A stretch of 46,801 bases of DNA from a virus. A program made the translations under genes and the position numbers. Numbering within the stretch: position 1 is the stretch's first letter; each line of letters opens with the position of its first letter. The stretch lies in the IMG/VR virus record IMGVR_UViG_3300032046_000050, positions 1 through 46,801 of that record; one strand, given 5' to 3'. This document shows, in pieces, positions 16,652 to 23,829 of this stretch. Below the pieces are notes generated by a model. The model saw nothing but the letters and a program-made list of their open reading frames with translations. It ran no database searches and was not told the DNA's origin.

Positions 16652-16855
16652 TTGACATAGAATCCTTTTGAAAGAGGCATCAGTCATATCGCTTTTTAGA
16701 TATTCAATCATTCTCTTCCAACTTTCGTTATTAGTGATATCTTGAGCCTCAAAATTCTTTATCCAAGTTAATCTGCAATTCTCACTGCAAAATCCTAAAA
16801 AGTCTTGTTCTTTATGACAGTATAAACAAATAAATGGTTTCTTTTTATCAGTCAT
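16637..16855 (-). CDS. Small zinc-finger protein overlapping a tRNA gene
   Basis: 72 residues. N-terminal CLYCHKEQDFLGFCSENC is a compact four-Cys zinc site of treble-clef type, followed by charged helices (ESWKRMIEYLKSDM). Its last codons and stop (16637-16639) lie inside the acceptor and D arm of the tRNA at 16581-16651, so the last four residues are dictated by tRNA sequence. Role unknown. Confidence 0.6.
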   Translation of the reverse strand: MTDKKKPFICLYCHKEQDFLGFCSENCRLTWIKNFEAQDITNNESWKRMIEYLKSDMTDASFKRILCQASVV

Positions 16856-16864
16856 TATTACACC

Positions 16865-17224
16865 TCAACAGTGCTTTCCCCTTATTACTACTTCCCTTAT
16901 GTTGTTCTTCATCTTCTTGTGAACGTGATGTCCCCATTCAATCCATCTGGGGCTTTTGGCTATGTTCTGCATCTTGGCATTTATATATCTCAGTTTATTC
17001 TTGAAGTTCTTATCCTTTTCGGCTCTTAACATGTCCTTGACTTCGTGCTTCAAGTCTATGAACCAGTATCGACAATAAAGCCACTTATTCACGCCACGTT
17101 CAAGTAAAATTTGTCTCACCTTGTCTGCTTGGGCATTTGTTAGTCCAAGTTCCTTTTTGCAATCTATCACTATTAACTCGGGGTGGTTCTGCGGGTTATT
17201 CCAAATCGTCTTTTCGTTCATCAT
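16865..17224 (-). CDS. Hypothetical basic protein
   Basis: 119 residues, Lys/Arg-rich, with WLYCRYWFIDLKHEVKDML and several aromatic helices; no membrane segment. The 5' end overlaps the ASCH-like gene by 4 bases (ATGA). Basic charge suggests a nucleic-acid-binding protein but I do not recognise the family. Confidence 0.55.
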   Translation of the reverse strand: MMNEKTIWNNPQNHPELIVIDCKKELGLTNAQADKVRQILLERGVNKWLYCRYWFIDLKHEVKDMLRAEKDKNFKNKLRYINAKMQNIAKSPRWIEWGHHVHKKMKNNIREVVIRGKHC

Positions 17225-17538
17225 TTCATTACCTCTATTCTATGAATCCAACCAATTTTTTCTGGTTGATATAGCTTATTTTTTATTAACCAATCCTTGA
17301 ACTCTTGTTTGTTCAAAGGACTCTCAAGTATCCAATATTTCCTAACTAACTCATCTATTGATATTTGCCTCGGTTCGGAGAGCCTTACTATAAGTTTGGG
17401 TTCTATTGATATTGATTTGAACCAGCTACCTTTAACAACAACATACTCTCCATCGTGTTTCTTAGTTCTCCAAGTCGTCGTCTTCTTACCCATTCTTATC
17501 CAATCAATACAGTCTGGTTTGAACCATATTCGTTTCAT
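17221..17538 (-). CDS. ASCH/PUA-like RNA-binding domain protein
   Basis: 105 residues. The pattern FKPDCIDWIRMGKKTTTWR, then DGEYVVVKGSW and strands, follows the ASCH fold (a PUA-related beta barrel with a GxKxxTxR signature) usually linked with RNA or modified-base recognition. Single domain, normal length. Overlaps both neighbours by 4 bases. Could act in translation control or in modified-nucleotide metabolism. Confidence 0.65.
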   Translation of the reverse strand: MKRIWFKPDCIDWIRMGKKTTTWRTKKHDGEYVVVKGSWFKSISIEPKLIVRLSEPRQISIDELVRKYWILESPLNKQEFKDWLIKNKLYQPEKIGWIHRIEVMK

Positions 17539-17780
17539 GAACTCACCGTCCGTAGCTTCTGCTCTAACCTCTCACCATAATCTTCATAATGCTGTCTATC
17601 AAATGAATCAAGACTACTCTTAATTCGCTTCCATCTTTTGTAATCTTTCAGCACTTCCTCGAGGGTTTTATTGCGTTCATCTTCCCGCTCTTCCCTTATC
17701 ACCCACTTTATCCTATTTGAGACTTCTATCGCTTTCCCGCATTCTGGGCAGGTTATTTCAATCAAAGTATGTTTCGTCAT
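17535..17780 (-). CDS. Small zinc-site protein with coiled coil
   Basis: 81 residues. CPECGK near the N-terminus is one half of a zinc ribbon; a long charged helix (VIREEREDERNKTLEEVLKD) follows. The start at 17780 is chosen because it overlaps the upstream stop (ATGA); an upstream alternative would overlap that gene by 58 bases. Function unknown. Confidence 0.55.
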   Translation of the reverse strand: MTKHTLIEITCPECGKAIEVSNRIKWVIREEREDERNKTLEEVLKDYKRWKRIKSSLDSFDRQHYEDYGERLEQKLRTVSS

Positions 17781-17926
17781 TTGCTCAACCTCACTTCCTC
17801 GCCATTTACATAGGCGGTTCCGCATTTTGGGCAAATAATCCCTCCTTCGCCCTTACTATCAATAAAGGCACCACAGTTGCGGAATTGCCCAGCACCAGCG
17901 AATTTAAAACCGCATTTACATTTCAT
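17777..17926 (-). CDS. Zinc-ribbon microprotein
   Basis: 49 residues. CKCGF at the start and CPKCGTAY near residue 32, with one extra Cys between them, make a rubredoxin-like or zinc-ribbon knuckle pair. Stop overlaps the next ATG (ATGA). It fills an otherwise empty gap and has an in-frame ATG after a GAGGTGAG site. Confidence 0.55.
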   Translation of the reverse strand: MKCKCGFKFAGAGQFRNCGAFIDSKGEGGIICPKCGTAYVNGEEVRLSK

Positions 17927-17935
17927 TTACTCACC

Positions 17936-18184
17936 TCAAGTATATGCGACTTGGTTTGTGCTTTGTAGTTTAAATTCCTCGTGTAGTCTTGATAGAAGTT
18001 CTTTTAGTTCTATCAACACTGGTTCGTTTATATCACCAAAGGATACAACCTTAGTCCCGACTATGCTTACTACAAAAACATGTTCTCCTTTCGTTATGCC
18101 GTTCTTTATTATATTCAATCTGCCGAGTAGTTGTTTCTTACCCATGAATGATTCGGTTAGATTTGTTTCCCATGTGTCTTTCAT
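17936..18184 (-). CDS. Hypothetical small protein
   Basis: 82 residues, mixed strand and helix. GEHVFVVSIVGTKVVSFGD is a beta-hairpin-like stretch, and a helix (LIELKELLSRLHEEF) follows near the C-terminus. No Cys motif. Follows the preceding stop directly. Not recognised. Confidence 0.55.
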   Translation of the reverse strand: MKDTWETNLTESFMGKKQLLGRLNIIKNGITKGEHVFVVSIVGTKVVSFGDINEPVLIELKELLSRLHEEFKLQSTNQVAYT

Positions 18185-18352
18185 TTATTTCGCCTCCCAA
18201 TACCAACAATTATTCAACTGTTTAATGCTCCTTTCCGTTACTCTCTGTCTCCTCGCTCCGCAGTCCCATGCTACTGCCTTGCCCCATCTGTAGATTATCT
18301 TCTCTTGATTCTTACATTTGAAGCAATCTGGCTTGTGGTAGATAAGTTCCAT
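18185..18352 (-). CDS. Cys-rich microprotein
   Basis: 55 residues with CFKCKN at 10-15, then single Cys residues near 31 and 49, so a zinc site is possible but incomplete. It runs into the next gene with 0-1 base between stop and ATG, and overlaps the preceding gene by 41 bases in another frame. Supported mainly by the tight spacing. Confidence 0.45.
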   Translation of the reverse strand: MELIYHKPDCFKCKNQEKIIYRWGKAVAWDCGARRQRVTERSIKQLNNCWYWEAK

Positions 18353-18560
18353 ATAGTTTTCTCCTTAATCGCTTTAGGTAATTATGCCCTTTGGTGGAAT
18401 GAAAGAATCCACCCAGACAGGTTGAGCATAGTTTCTTATGTTCTCTGATGTATGCCCGTTCTTTTACCGTCAATATCTTCTTATACATCGTGTGGTTATT
18501 TGGTGCGAAATTACCCCGCATATTACACTTCGAGCATATACCTATCTGTCTTGTTGGCAT
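18312..18560 (-). CDS. Zinc-finger protein, basic
   Basis: 82 residues. Cys pairs CSKCNM and CSTCLGG are 36 residues apart, and the C-terminus is strongly basic (NYLKRLRRKLYG). I prefer the ATG at 18560, one base after the upstream stop; a GTG nine bases earlier is the alternative. Similar in style to HNH-like or recombination-associated zinc proteins, but no HNH residues are seen. Confidence 0.55.
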   Translation of the reverse strand: MPTRQIGICSKCNMRGNFAPNNHTMYKKILTVKERAYIREHKKLCSTCLGGFFHSTKGHNYLKRLRRKLYGTYLPQARLLQM

Positions 18561-18561
18561 A

Positions 18562-19386
18562 TCAACCACTTATGTGCATGTCCTTTACTCTCAGTCCGTT
18601 CCTGCATAGTTCTGGATAGAGTTTGATTTTGAGGACACCTGGCTTAATCGGTTCGTAACCTCTTTTGGCTTCGTAACCGTCTGCTCCCTCAATTGGGTGT
18701 CTCAGCATACCGCCAGTTATGCCGTATAGTCTTTTCCTCTGGGTTAACATATATCTGCCATGCCCCGCCTTAACTTCATTCAATAAGTCGGTGGCATACA
18801 CTAACTTATGTAGATGTCCCATGAGATAAATGTCGGCATCGTTGCTTCGGGATTTAGCAATTATCTTATTGAGAGCCATTCCGACTGTTCCGCCACCACC
18901 ATTTCCGTGTGTGCTGTATAGTGTAAAGTTAGCGATTGCTCTATTTTCATTCTTTACTTTACGTTCAAATCTCAATAAAGTCAGTGCTTCCCAACCGAGA
19001 TATTTCACTCCGAGAGATTTTGCTAAGTCCAAATCAGGGTCGTTAAATTCTCTGGTGGTTAATGTATCACCATGGTGTCCTGAATGCAGTCCGATTATCT
19101 TGTCTTTGATTTTATCGAACCATTTGTAGATATATGCATATTGTTCTGATGGGCGATATTCATCTATTACTCTGTAGTCATATCGTTTGTCTATTGGATT
19201 AATGCAGTCGCAATAGTCTCCCATTCCGATAACAAGAATTTCTTTCTGTTTCTTAATCCAATTTATAGTGTCCTCGAAATACTTCGTGTCGCACTTCTTG
19301 CTACCATAGTGTATGTCGCCTATGGGTATTATGACAGGACGATAGTTCCTACCACGATATCCAATATTTACTACTTGAACTTCCAT
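18562..19386 (-). CDS. Metallophosphoesterase (calcineurin-like)
   Basis: 274 residues. Metal-binding motifs in order: GDIH (D24, H26), GMGDYCD (D57), GLHSGHH (H101-H104 in place of GNH), STHGNGG (H160) and GHLH (190-193). This is the full calcineurin-like set found in Mre11/SbcD-type nucleases and other phosphoesterases. No capping domain. It is coupled to a PD-(D/E)XK nuclease gene (1-base overlap) and an OB-fold gene, so DNA processing is the best reading. The missing Asn of GNHD would be unusual for a nuclease. Confidence 0.82.
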   Translation of the reverse strand: MEVQVVNIGYRGRNYRPVIIPIGDIHYGSKKCDTKYFEDTINWIKKQKEILVIGMGDYCDCINPIDKRYDYRVIDEYRPSEQYAYIYKWFDKIKDKIIGLHSGHHGDTLTTREFNDPDLDLAKSLGVKYLGWEALTLLRFERKVKNENRAIANFTLYSTHGNGGGGTVGMALNKIIAKSRSNDADIYLMGHLHKLVYATDLLNEVKAGHGRYMLTQRKRLYGITGGMLRHPIEGADGYEAKRGYEPIKPGVLKIKLYPELCRNGLRVKDMHISG

Positions 19387-19955
19387 TATATCACTACCTT
19401 ATAGTTATTGACGTAGGGGTTTAAGATACTGATGGCTACATCCCTCGGAATAGCCAAGCCGATTGAATTTCTTTCGGCTGTTGCTGTTTTATACCAAGAT
19501 AGTTTCTCTACCTCGGCTGGTAATAGTCCTTCTTGTCCTTGTTTCTTCATTCTTAGTTCGTCTATTTCTTGTCGTGTTTTGATTAAATACTCTCTCAGTG
19601 CCTTCATATTGAACCGATAGAGAGTGAAATCCTCTACGAAATAATACCATAGTTCGTCGGATGTCGTTATAAATAGGCATCCATTTGCTCCAGTCACTCT
19701 CCCGATTTCAAAGAAGAAATTAGGTAGTTTGGTGAAGTCTATTTTTGCTTCTATGCTAAGTAGGATTTTATTTCCTGATTTAACTAAGAAGTCTACATCT
19801 TGTTTTTGATATTCTAAATCCTTCCTAACATCCATAACTACCCATGGGTTTCCCCCCCACGTCTCTGGGTTGTTGTTGACAAGTCTCCGCAGTAATTCAA
19901 CCTCTACTTCATCGGCTCGCTTGACGTCTCTCTCAAATTGGCTCGGGGTTTCCAT
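19386..19955 (-). CDS. PD-(D/E)XK nuclease-like protein
   Basis: 189 residues. KQDVDFLV (D53/D55), then SIEAK (E69, K71) gives the D-x13-E-x-K core on a beta hairpin, as in restriction-endonuclease-fold nucleases. The C-terminal half is helical and charged (REYLIKTRQEIDELRMKKQG). Genes next door encode a phosphoesterase and an OB-fold protein, suggesting recombination or end processing. A restriction-like defence role is less likely given the context. Confidence 0.65.
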   Translation of the reverse strand: METPSQFERDVKRADEVEVELLRRLVNNNPETWGGNPWVVMDVRKDLEYQKQDVDFLVKSGNKILLSIEAKIDFTKLPNFFFEIGRVTGANGCLFITTSDELWYYFVEDFTLYRFNMKALREYLIKTRQEIDELRMKKQGQEGLLPAEVEKLSWYKTATAERNSIGLAIPRDVAISILNPYVNNYKVVI

Positions 19956-19960
19956 TTAAC

Positions 19961-20443
19961 TTACTCCGAAATCTTCTTAACTGCTTCGAATAAGACAGTT
20001 GCTTCTTTTATCACTGAGTCGGTTGTCTTCTCCTTATTGAATAAAGGATTTGACACGATGTTATAGGCATGTCCGAGGCAGTTCATAAAGGTTATTTTGT
20101 CGTCCTTTACTGCCCAGACTGTCTTCCCCTTACCGAGTTTCTTCACTTTTGTTCCCTCTTTCTCTGGCGTGTATTCGGAATCCACTACTGGTTCTTCTGA
20201 TTCTAAGTGAGCCATAATGCCCGCAAACTCAGTTATGATTGGGTTCTTCCCCGTCTTGCTGTCCGTATAGTTCACGGTTATTCTCTCTCCTTCTACCAGT
20301 GTGTTTCTGATTGCTTCACAGTGTTCCCTGCTTTTGTCGAAGTAGGTATATTCGGTTTTATCCAGTTTCAAAACGAAGTAGGTATTCCCAGTCCTTGCCG
20401 TTCCGAGTTCTCCCACCAGTTTTATTTCCCCCTCTACTTTCAT
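19961..20443 (-). CDS. OB-fold single-strand-DNA-binding-like protein
   Basis: 160 residues. Residues 1-70 alternate strands (GEIKLVGELG, NTYFVLKLDKTEYTYF, GERITVNY) in an OB-fold pattern with aromatic residues for base stacking. An acidic linker follows, and a C-terminal helical domain (FMNCLGHAYNIVSNPLFN) could contact partners. Position with two nucleases supports ssDNA binding in recombination or replication. The fold is inferred by eye, without a named family. Confidence 0.55.
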   Translation of the reverse strand: MKVEGEIKLVGELGTARTGNTYFVLKLDKTEYTYFDKSREHCEAIRNTLVEGERITVNYTDSKTGKNPIITEFAGIMAHLESEEPVVDSEYTPEKEGTKVKKLGKGKTVWAVKDDKITFMNCLGHAYNIVSNPLFNKEKTTDSVIKEATVLFEAVKKISE

Positions 20444-20619
20444 GCTTTCACCTCTTTCATCCTTCTGACTTTTCCTATGGTTTTTTTCACTTGTATCGAA
20501 TCTATGGGTGCAAAATTAACCCCAGTTTTAACGAGTTCTCTTGCGTGTTGTAAGTTGTTGGCTTCAACTTCGTAGATGTTTTCCATAGTTAATTTTTCGC
20601 ATACTGTATATTTTTTCAC
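20440..20619 (-). CDS. Hypothetical small basic protein
   Basis: 59 residues from a GTG at 20619 with a good AAGGAG site 8 bases upstream; an internal ATG at 20586 has none. VEANNLQHARELVKTG is a helix, and the C-terminus is basic (KKTIGKVRRMKEVK). The stop overlaps the OB-fold ATG (ATGA). First gene after the structured leader. Confidence 0.55.
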   Translation of the reverse strand: MKKYTVCEKLTMENIYEVEANNLQHARELVKTGVNFAPIDSIQVKKTIGKVRRMKEVKA

Positions 20620-20634
20620 TTAATCAACTCCTTA

Positions 20635-20703
20635 CCGCCGCAACGCACCCCTTCGTGGAGGATGACTCGGGAGTGATTCCTAAGTCCATCGTTGCGGTAT
20701 CGG
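20635..20703 (-). ncRNA. Structured 5' leader or small RNA
   Basis: An 8-bp perfect stem (CCGCAACG at 20690-20697 with CGTTGCGG at 20638-20645, minus strand order) is extended by 3 bp (CCG/CGG) across a 3-base bulge. It lies between a palindromic TATA box and the Shine-Dalgarno AAGGAG of the GTG start at 20619. The enclosed 44 bases hold a smaller ACTC/GAGT pairing. The transcript should begin near the base of the stem, so this may be a leader that controls translation or stability. Confidence 0.5.
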
Positions 20704-20713
20704 CGAGTTTTCG

Positions 20714-20726
20714 GGTATATATTACC
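20714..20726 (-). promoter_or_regulatory. TATA box of the leader/recombination operon
   Basis: GGTAATATATACC, a perfect 13-base palindrome with a TATA core. With about 25 bases to the expected start, transcription would begin at the base of the leader hairpin. The symmetry leaves open a repressor site on the same bases. Confidence 0.5.
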
Positions 20727-20769
20727 ACTTTATGTAGGCATAAACCATGATATATCGGTTAAAAATGCC

Positions 20770-20937
20770 CTAACATCTGTCATGTGCGGGAAAGTCGTCT
20801 TTCGTTACTAACCCGTTTTCTTTCACGTATCCCCCAAGGCATGTCCAAGTGCAGAATATCTGGGTTCTTGTAGCATCCGTTGTTACTAATACCCCAGTTC
20901 CCCGCTTTACGTCTCTCGCACAATAACTACAGTTCAT
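20770..20937 (-). CDS. Small treble-clef zinc protein
   Basis: 55 residues. CSYCARDVKRG at the N-terminus and CTWTCLGGYV later form a C-x2-C ... C-x3-C site as in MYM/TRASH-like knuckles. Start overlaps the previous stop (ATGA). One of five successive microprotein genes here. Function unknown. Confidence 0.55.
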   Translation of the reverse strand: MNCSYCARDVKRGTGVLVTTDATRTQIFCTWTCLGGYVKENGLVTKDDFPAHDRC

Positions 20938-21068
20938 TTTTCTATCAACTCCACTATCTTTCCCTCTTTTATCTTGTTCCTTAGCCAGTCTTCCGCTTGG
21001 TTGAGGGTTGCTGGGTATGTATATCTTCCGTCACACCAAGGATGTGGCTCGTTTATGGTTATTCTCAC
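20934..21068 (-). CDS. Hypothetical microprotein
   Basis: 44 residues from a GTG start after GGTGATAAC. An aromatic N-terminal segment (EPHPWCDGRYTYPA) is followed by a charged helix (NQAEDWLRNKIKEGK). Stop overlaps the next ATG. Supported by coupling and by protein-like composition only. Confidence 0.5.
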   Translation of the reverse strand: MRITINEPHPWCDGRYTYPATLNQAEDWLRNKIKEGKIVELIEK

Positions 21069-21072
21069 GTTA

Positions 21073-21207
21073 TCACCCCGTTGTCATTCTTTGTATCATT
21101 TCGACTATTCTGGCTCTCTCGGTTTCTCTCGCAGTTCTCATTAGATTTAAAACCGAATCATGCGAGTAATAGATTGTTCCGTCTTTTCCTTCGATTATGT
21201 TTCTCAC
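21073..21207 (-). CDS. Hypothetical microprotein
   Basis: 44 residues from a GTG start (GGAGTGATACC upstream). A hairpin (IIEGKDGTIYYS) precedes an Arg/Glu-rich helix. Spacing to the next gene is 4 bases. Not recognised. Confidence 0.5.
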   Translation of the reverse strand: MRNIIEGKDGTIYYSHDSVLNLMRTARETERARIVEMIQRMTTG

Positions 21208-21211
21208 GGTA

Positions 21212-21352
21212 TCACTCCCTAAGTTTGCAGATTACAACGAATCCGCACCCTGGACATACATAATCTATATGTCCTTCGCCCTGCTCTGCTCTTATCAAGC
21301 GTTTCTTGTCTACTCTGCGTTTGCAATCCCTACACCAATAACTCTCTTTCAT
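21212..21352 (-). CDS. Zinc-ribbon microprotein
   Basis: 46 residues: CRDCKRR at 7-13 and CPGCGFVV near 33, a classical four-Cys zinc ribbon with a short loop. ATG start, 1 base after the upstream stop and 4 bases before the next start. Function unknown. Confidence 0.55.
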   Translation of the reverse strand: MKESYWCRDCKRRVDKKRLIRAEQGEGHIDYVCPGCGFVVICKLRE

Positions 21353-21353
21353 G

Positions 21354-21560
21354 CTATCCCTCCAGCAGTTTATATGCTCGTTTCTCCGTTGTTGCTATGA
21401 CTTCTTGACATTCCGAACACTCGTATTCTAATCCGCCATCACTAACGAATTCCTTACTATCATCATCGTAGCCATCCTTGCTCATGAAAGTTCTGTATTC
21501 TCCAGATTCCCAACAAACAAGTGCCCTTACTGGTTTTTTACATTTCGGACAATTCATCAT
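21354..21560 (-). CDS. Zinc-ribbon protein next to the amidotransferase
   Basis: 68 residues with CPKCKKPV and CSECQEV separated by about 45 residues of acidic linker, a zinc ribbon of XPA/TFIIS-like spacing. I take the ATG at 21560 because it overlaps the amidotransferase stop (ATGA). It is coupled to that enzyme and could be part of the same complex. Confidence 0.6.
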   Translation of the reverse strand: MMNCPKCKKPVRALVCWESGEYRTFMSKDGYDDDSKEFVSDGGLEYECSECQEVIATTEKRAYKLLEG

Positions 21561-22582
21561 TCCCACCTCTCCCATGTATCTCCATCGTCTATTGTTCCGA
21601 TGTAATAATCTCGTATTCTGCTTATTTCATATAAAGTTAATGCCGCACAGTCTATTGCTTTTTCTTTTAGTTCATCCAACATCCAGGTCGGTGCCGTCAT
21701 TCTCCAAGAATATGCTCCATTTTTTACAAAGAAGATGTCGTCCCTGAAAATATCGGATAGTTCTTCCGCTAATATACTTACATCTTCTTCGTCGCTGTAG
21801 CACATATTTTCCTCTCTATACGGATAGTATCTGAACACTTGCACGTGTGATGTTTCTTTCGGCTTTATTTTTCCTCTTTTAACTAATTTTACCCCATCTA
21901 TCTCATATACTATGTCCTCTTCTGGTTCAAGTTCCGCAGTTACTACATACCTGCGTCTCTTAAGTCCGTTGATTAGAATCTTCTCCGTGTCCCTGAAAAC
22001 ACAGGTGAGATTTCTCGAATCGGTAGAACCAACCAGCATTTTTCTGCTCACGCTTTCTATTCTCGCAAATAAGAAACTGGCGGAGTGCTTGACATAAAAC
22101 ACTTTCTTGTCTGGCTTGTGTATGATGAATACCGACAATCCCCCACCGAGTTGGTTTAATGCGGACTTGATTGCCTTTATTAATCCCTTCTTGTAGTATT
22201 TTTCCAATAAGACTCCTATCATCTGGCTATCTACCGCACACTTTACCTTATACTTTTCTTCCAGAGCGGCGTAGTTGTCTATTATCCCATTATGAGCAAA
22301 GATGAAATGCTCACTCTCGAATGGGTGGGAGTTCGGTTTACATGGCTTCCCAGACGTTGTTGCTCTGTTGTGCCCGAGGAAAAACGTTCCCTTCAGTTTA
22401 TTCTCGAATTGCTTTTTGTCTGCGAGAGCATATTTGTCCCCATCTTTTATTATCTCTACCCCGTCTGTTACTCCCCAACCGTCTTTGTTGTAGTCGTTTC
22501 CCTGCCATAGCATCTCATTTAATTCGTGTATGGCTTTCTTTCCCAAGTCCTTATCCGATGATATCAAATGTAGTTGACACAT
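21557..22582 (-). CDS. Class II glutamine amidotransferase (Ntn hydrolase)
   Basis: 341 residues from the ATG at 22582. This start leaves Cys2 as the N-terminal nucleophile after Met removal, as the family requires; a start 36 bases upstream would bury it. Other motifs: GHNRATTSG (70-78, Arg73 for glutamine), HPF (86-88), AHNGIIDN (96-103, oxyanion Asn/Gly) and DSQMIG (Asp118). The C-terminal 130 residues are not a synthetase and have no known partner domain. It would release ammonia from glutamine or act on a gamma-glutamyl amide. It starts one base after the amidoligase stop, with a GGAGG site inside that gene. Confidence 0.85.
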   Translation of the reverse strand: MCQLHLISSDKDLGKKAIHELNEMLWQGNDYNKDGWGVTDGVEIIKDGDKYALADKKQFENKLKGTFFLGHNRATTSGKPCKPNSHPFESEHFIFAHNGIIDNYAALEEKYKVKCAVDSQMIGVLLEKYYKKGLIKAIKSALNQLGGGLSVFIIHKPDKKVFYVKHSASFLFARIESVSRKMLVGSTDSRNLTCVFRDTEKILINGLKRRRYVVTAELEPEEDIVYEIDGVKLVKRGKIKPKETSHVQVFRYYPYREENMCYSDEEDVSILAEELSDIFRDDIFFVKNGAYSWRMTAPTWMLDELKEKAIDCAALTLYEISRIRDYYIGTIDDGDTWERWE

Positions 22583-22583
22583 G

Positions 22584-23825
22584 TTATTCATCCTCCCCGC
22601 TATCGCCGTCATCTTCATCTTCCTCGGTGCGTTCTCGGCTTACATACTCAACCGAATCGTCCTTAAATGCGTTTATTCTTCCCTTAATGTATCTATCTAA
22701 GGTGGTGCTTTTTTTGGTGCATACCTCTAACCATTTTTCGTAGGTTAGGTTCATTATATCTGGGAGTTCTGCTTCAAAAATCAGCCACCTTAGGAAGTTT
22801 CTATGAACTCTCAACCAGTGTATGAATTTTCTCCAGTTGGTTGTCCCTGCGTGTAATCTAATCTCTACCGTGTTTCTGTAGTATAGAGAATGCAGATTTA
22901 CCCAGTGATACCTTTTTCCGTTGTTATCCATTTTGTAGTTTTCGGGAATGTCGTATTCGTTCTTAATCCGCTCATCATAATAGTAACTCAACAGGCGGAA
23001 CATCCCCCGTGTCTTTAAAATTTGGTTCGAGTCGTATGCTTTCAACGATTTGCAGAAATCGTTTTTCCTTCTGCTTCCAGGCACCATCTTAAAGAAGAAA
23101 TCCTCTGCTCTGATATACCCTAACAATATCTTCTTTAGGTTTATTGTCGTTATCAAGTCTGGGTGCATATATAGGTGTGCGTGGTATCCGCATGATGAAT
23201 TGACTTTACATGCCGTTGCAAGTTTCTTCATACCGTCCTTTATTAGTCTTCTTTGTTCAGTCTTAGTCATGTCAAACGGTGGTATTAAGAACTCCTTGGG
23301 AATTCCGTGTCCGTCTATAGAGGCATCATCGGTTATTCCCCAGTGACGCAGTTCGGGGCACATGACATCCAGTTCTCCGATAACTAATGTCTCGAGTTCT
23401 GCCCCTGCGATGTTGAAAGAACTCACGGATTTTCGCAGGTTCTTCTCTTTCACTAACCAGTTCTCTTCTACTTTTCTATATACGTTTCTTATGCCGTCTT
23501 TCTTCACCCATTCAACGTAACAGTCTATACATCTACAGCCAGGTTGTTCGGCATAGTCTTCCCTGTCAAATACCTCCTTACAACCCACGCACATAAAGTA
23601 ACGTTCACCGAAACAAGTCGTGCACAAGTCTATTTGCTTAAACCAACTTCGGTTTTTCTTATCCAATTTACCGCACTGGGAACAAACAAAGTAGTTTTTC
23701 ACGCATTTTTTACATATCCGCATTTTATCGAATCTGGCGAGTCCCTTATCCTTATCTGATTCTCGTCCACAATCGTAACACGGACATTTAATCTGTTCTA
23801 TTATTGCTACTGAACGTGTTGGCAT
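22584..23825 (-). CDS. Putative amidoligase with N-terminal zinc-ribbon array
   Basis: 413 residues. Residues 14-102 carry about 12 Cys in C-x2-C pairs (14/16/19, 38/41, 48/51, 68/71, 79/82, 97/99/102), a string of three or four treble-clef or ribbon units. Residues 135-385 match the amidoligase_2 (glutamine-synthetase-fold ligase) pattern: GAELE (141-145), DASIDG (167-172), E178 in PKEFLIPP, CGYHAHLYM (212-220), and TVEIRLHAGTTN (319-330) with E321 and R323. The C-terminus is very acidic. It would join a carboxylate and an amine using ATP; substrate unknown. The zinc array suggests binding to a nucleic acid or protein target. It pairs with the amidotransferase. Confidence 0.82.
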   Translation of the reverse strand: MPTRSVAIIEQIKCPCYDCGRESDKDKGLARFDKMRICKKCVKNYFVCSQCGKLDKKNRSWFKQIDLCTTCFGERYFMCVGCKEVFDREDYAEQPGCRCIDCYVEWVKKDGIRNVYRKVEENWLVKEKNLRKSVSSFNIAGAELETLVIGELDVMCPELRHWGITDDASIDGHGIPKEFLIPPFDMTKTEQRRLIKDGMKKLATACKVNSSCGYHAHLYMHPDLITTINLKKILLGYIRAEDFFFKMVPGSRRKNDFCKSLKAYDSNQILKTRGMFRLLSYYYDERIKNEYDIPENYKMDNNGKRYHWVNLHSLYYRNTVEIRLHAGTTNWRKFIHWLRVHRNFLRWLIFEAELPDIMNLTYEKWLEVCTKKSTTLDRYIKGRINAFKDDSVEYVSRERTEEDEDDGDSGEDE

Positions 23826-23829
23826 TCAA

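Noticed and set aside
19386-19955. Restriction-modification system
   Set aside because: A nuclease-like fold is present, but the three methyltransferases lie far away and look like small-molecule or sugar methylases without DNA-methylase motifs (no DPPY or similar).
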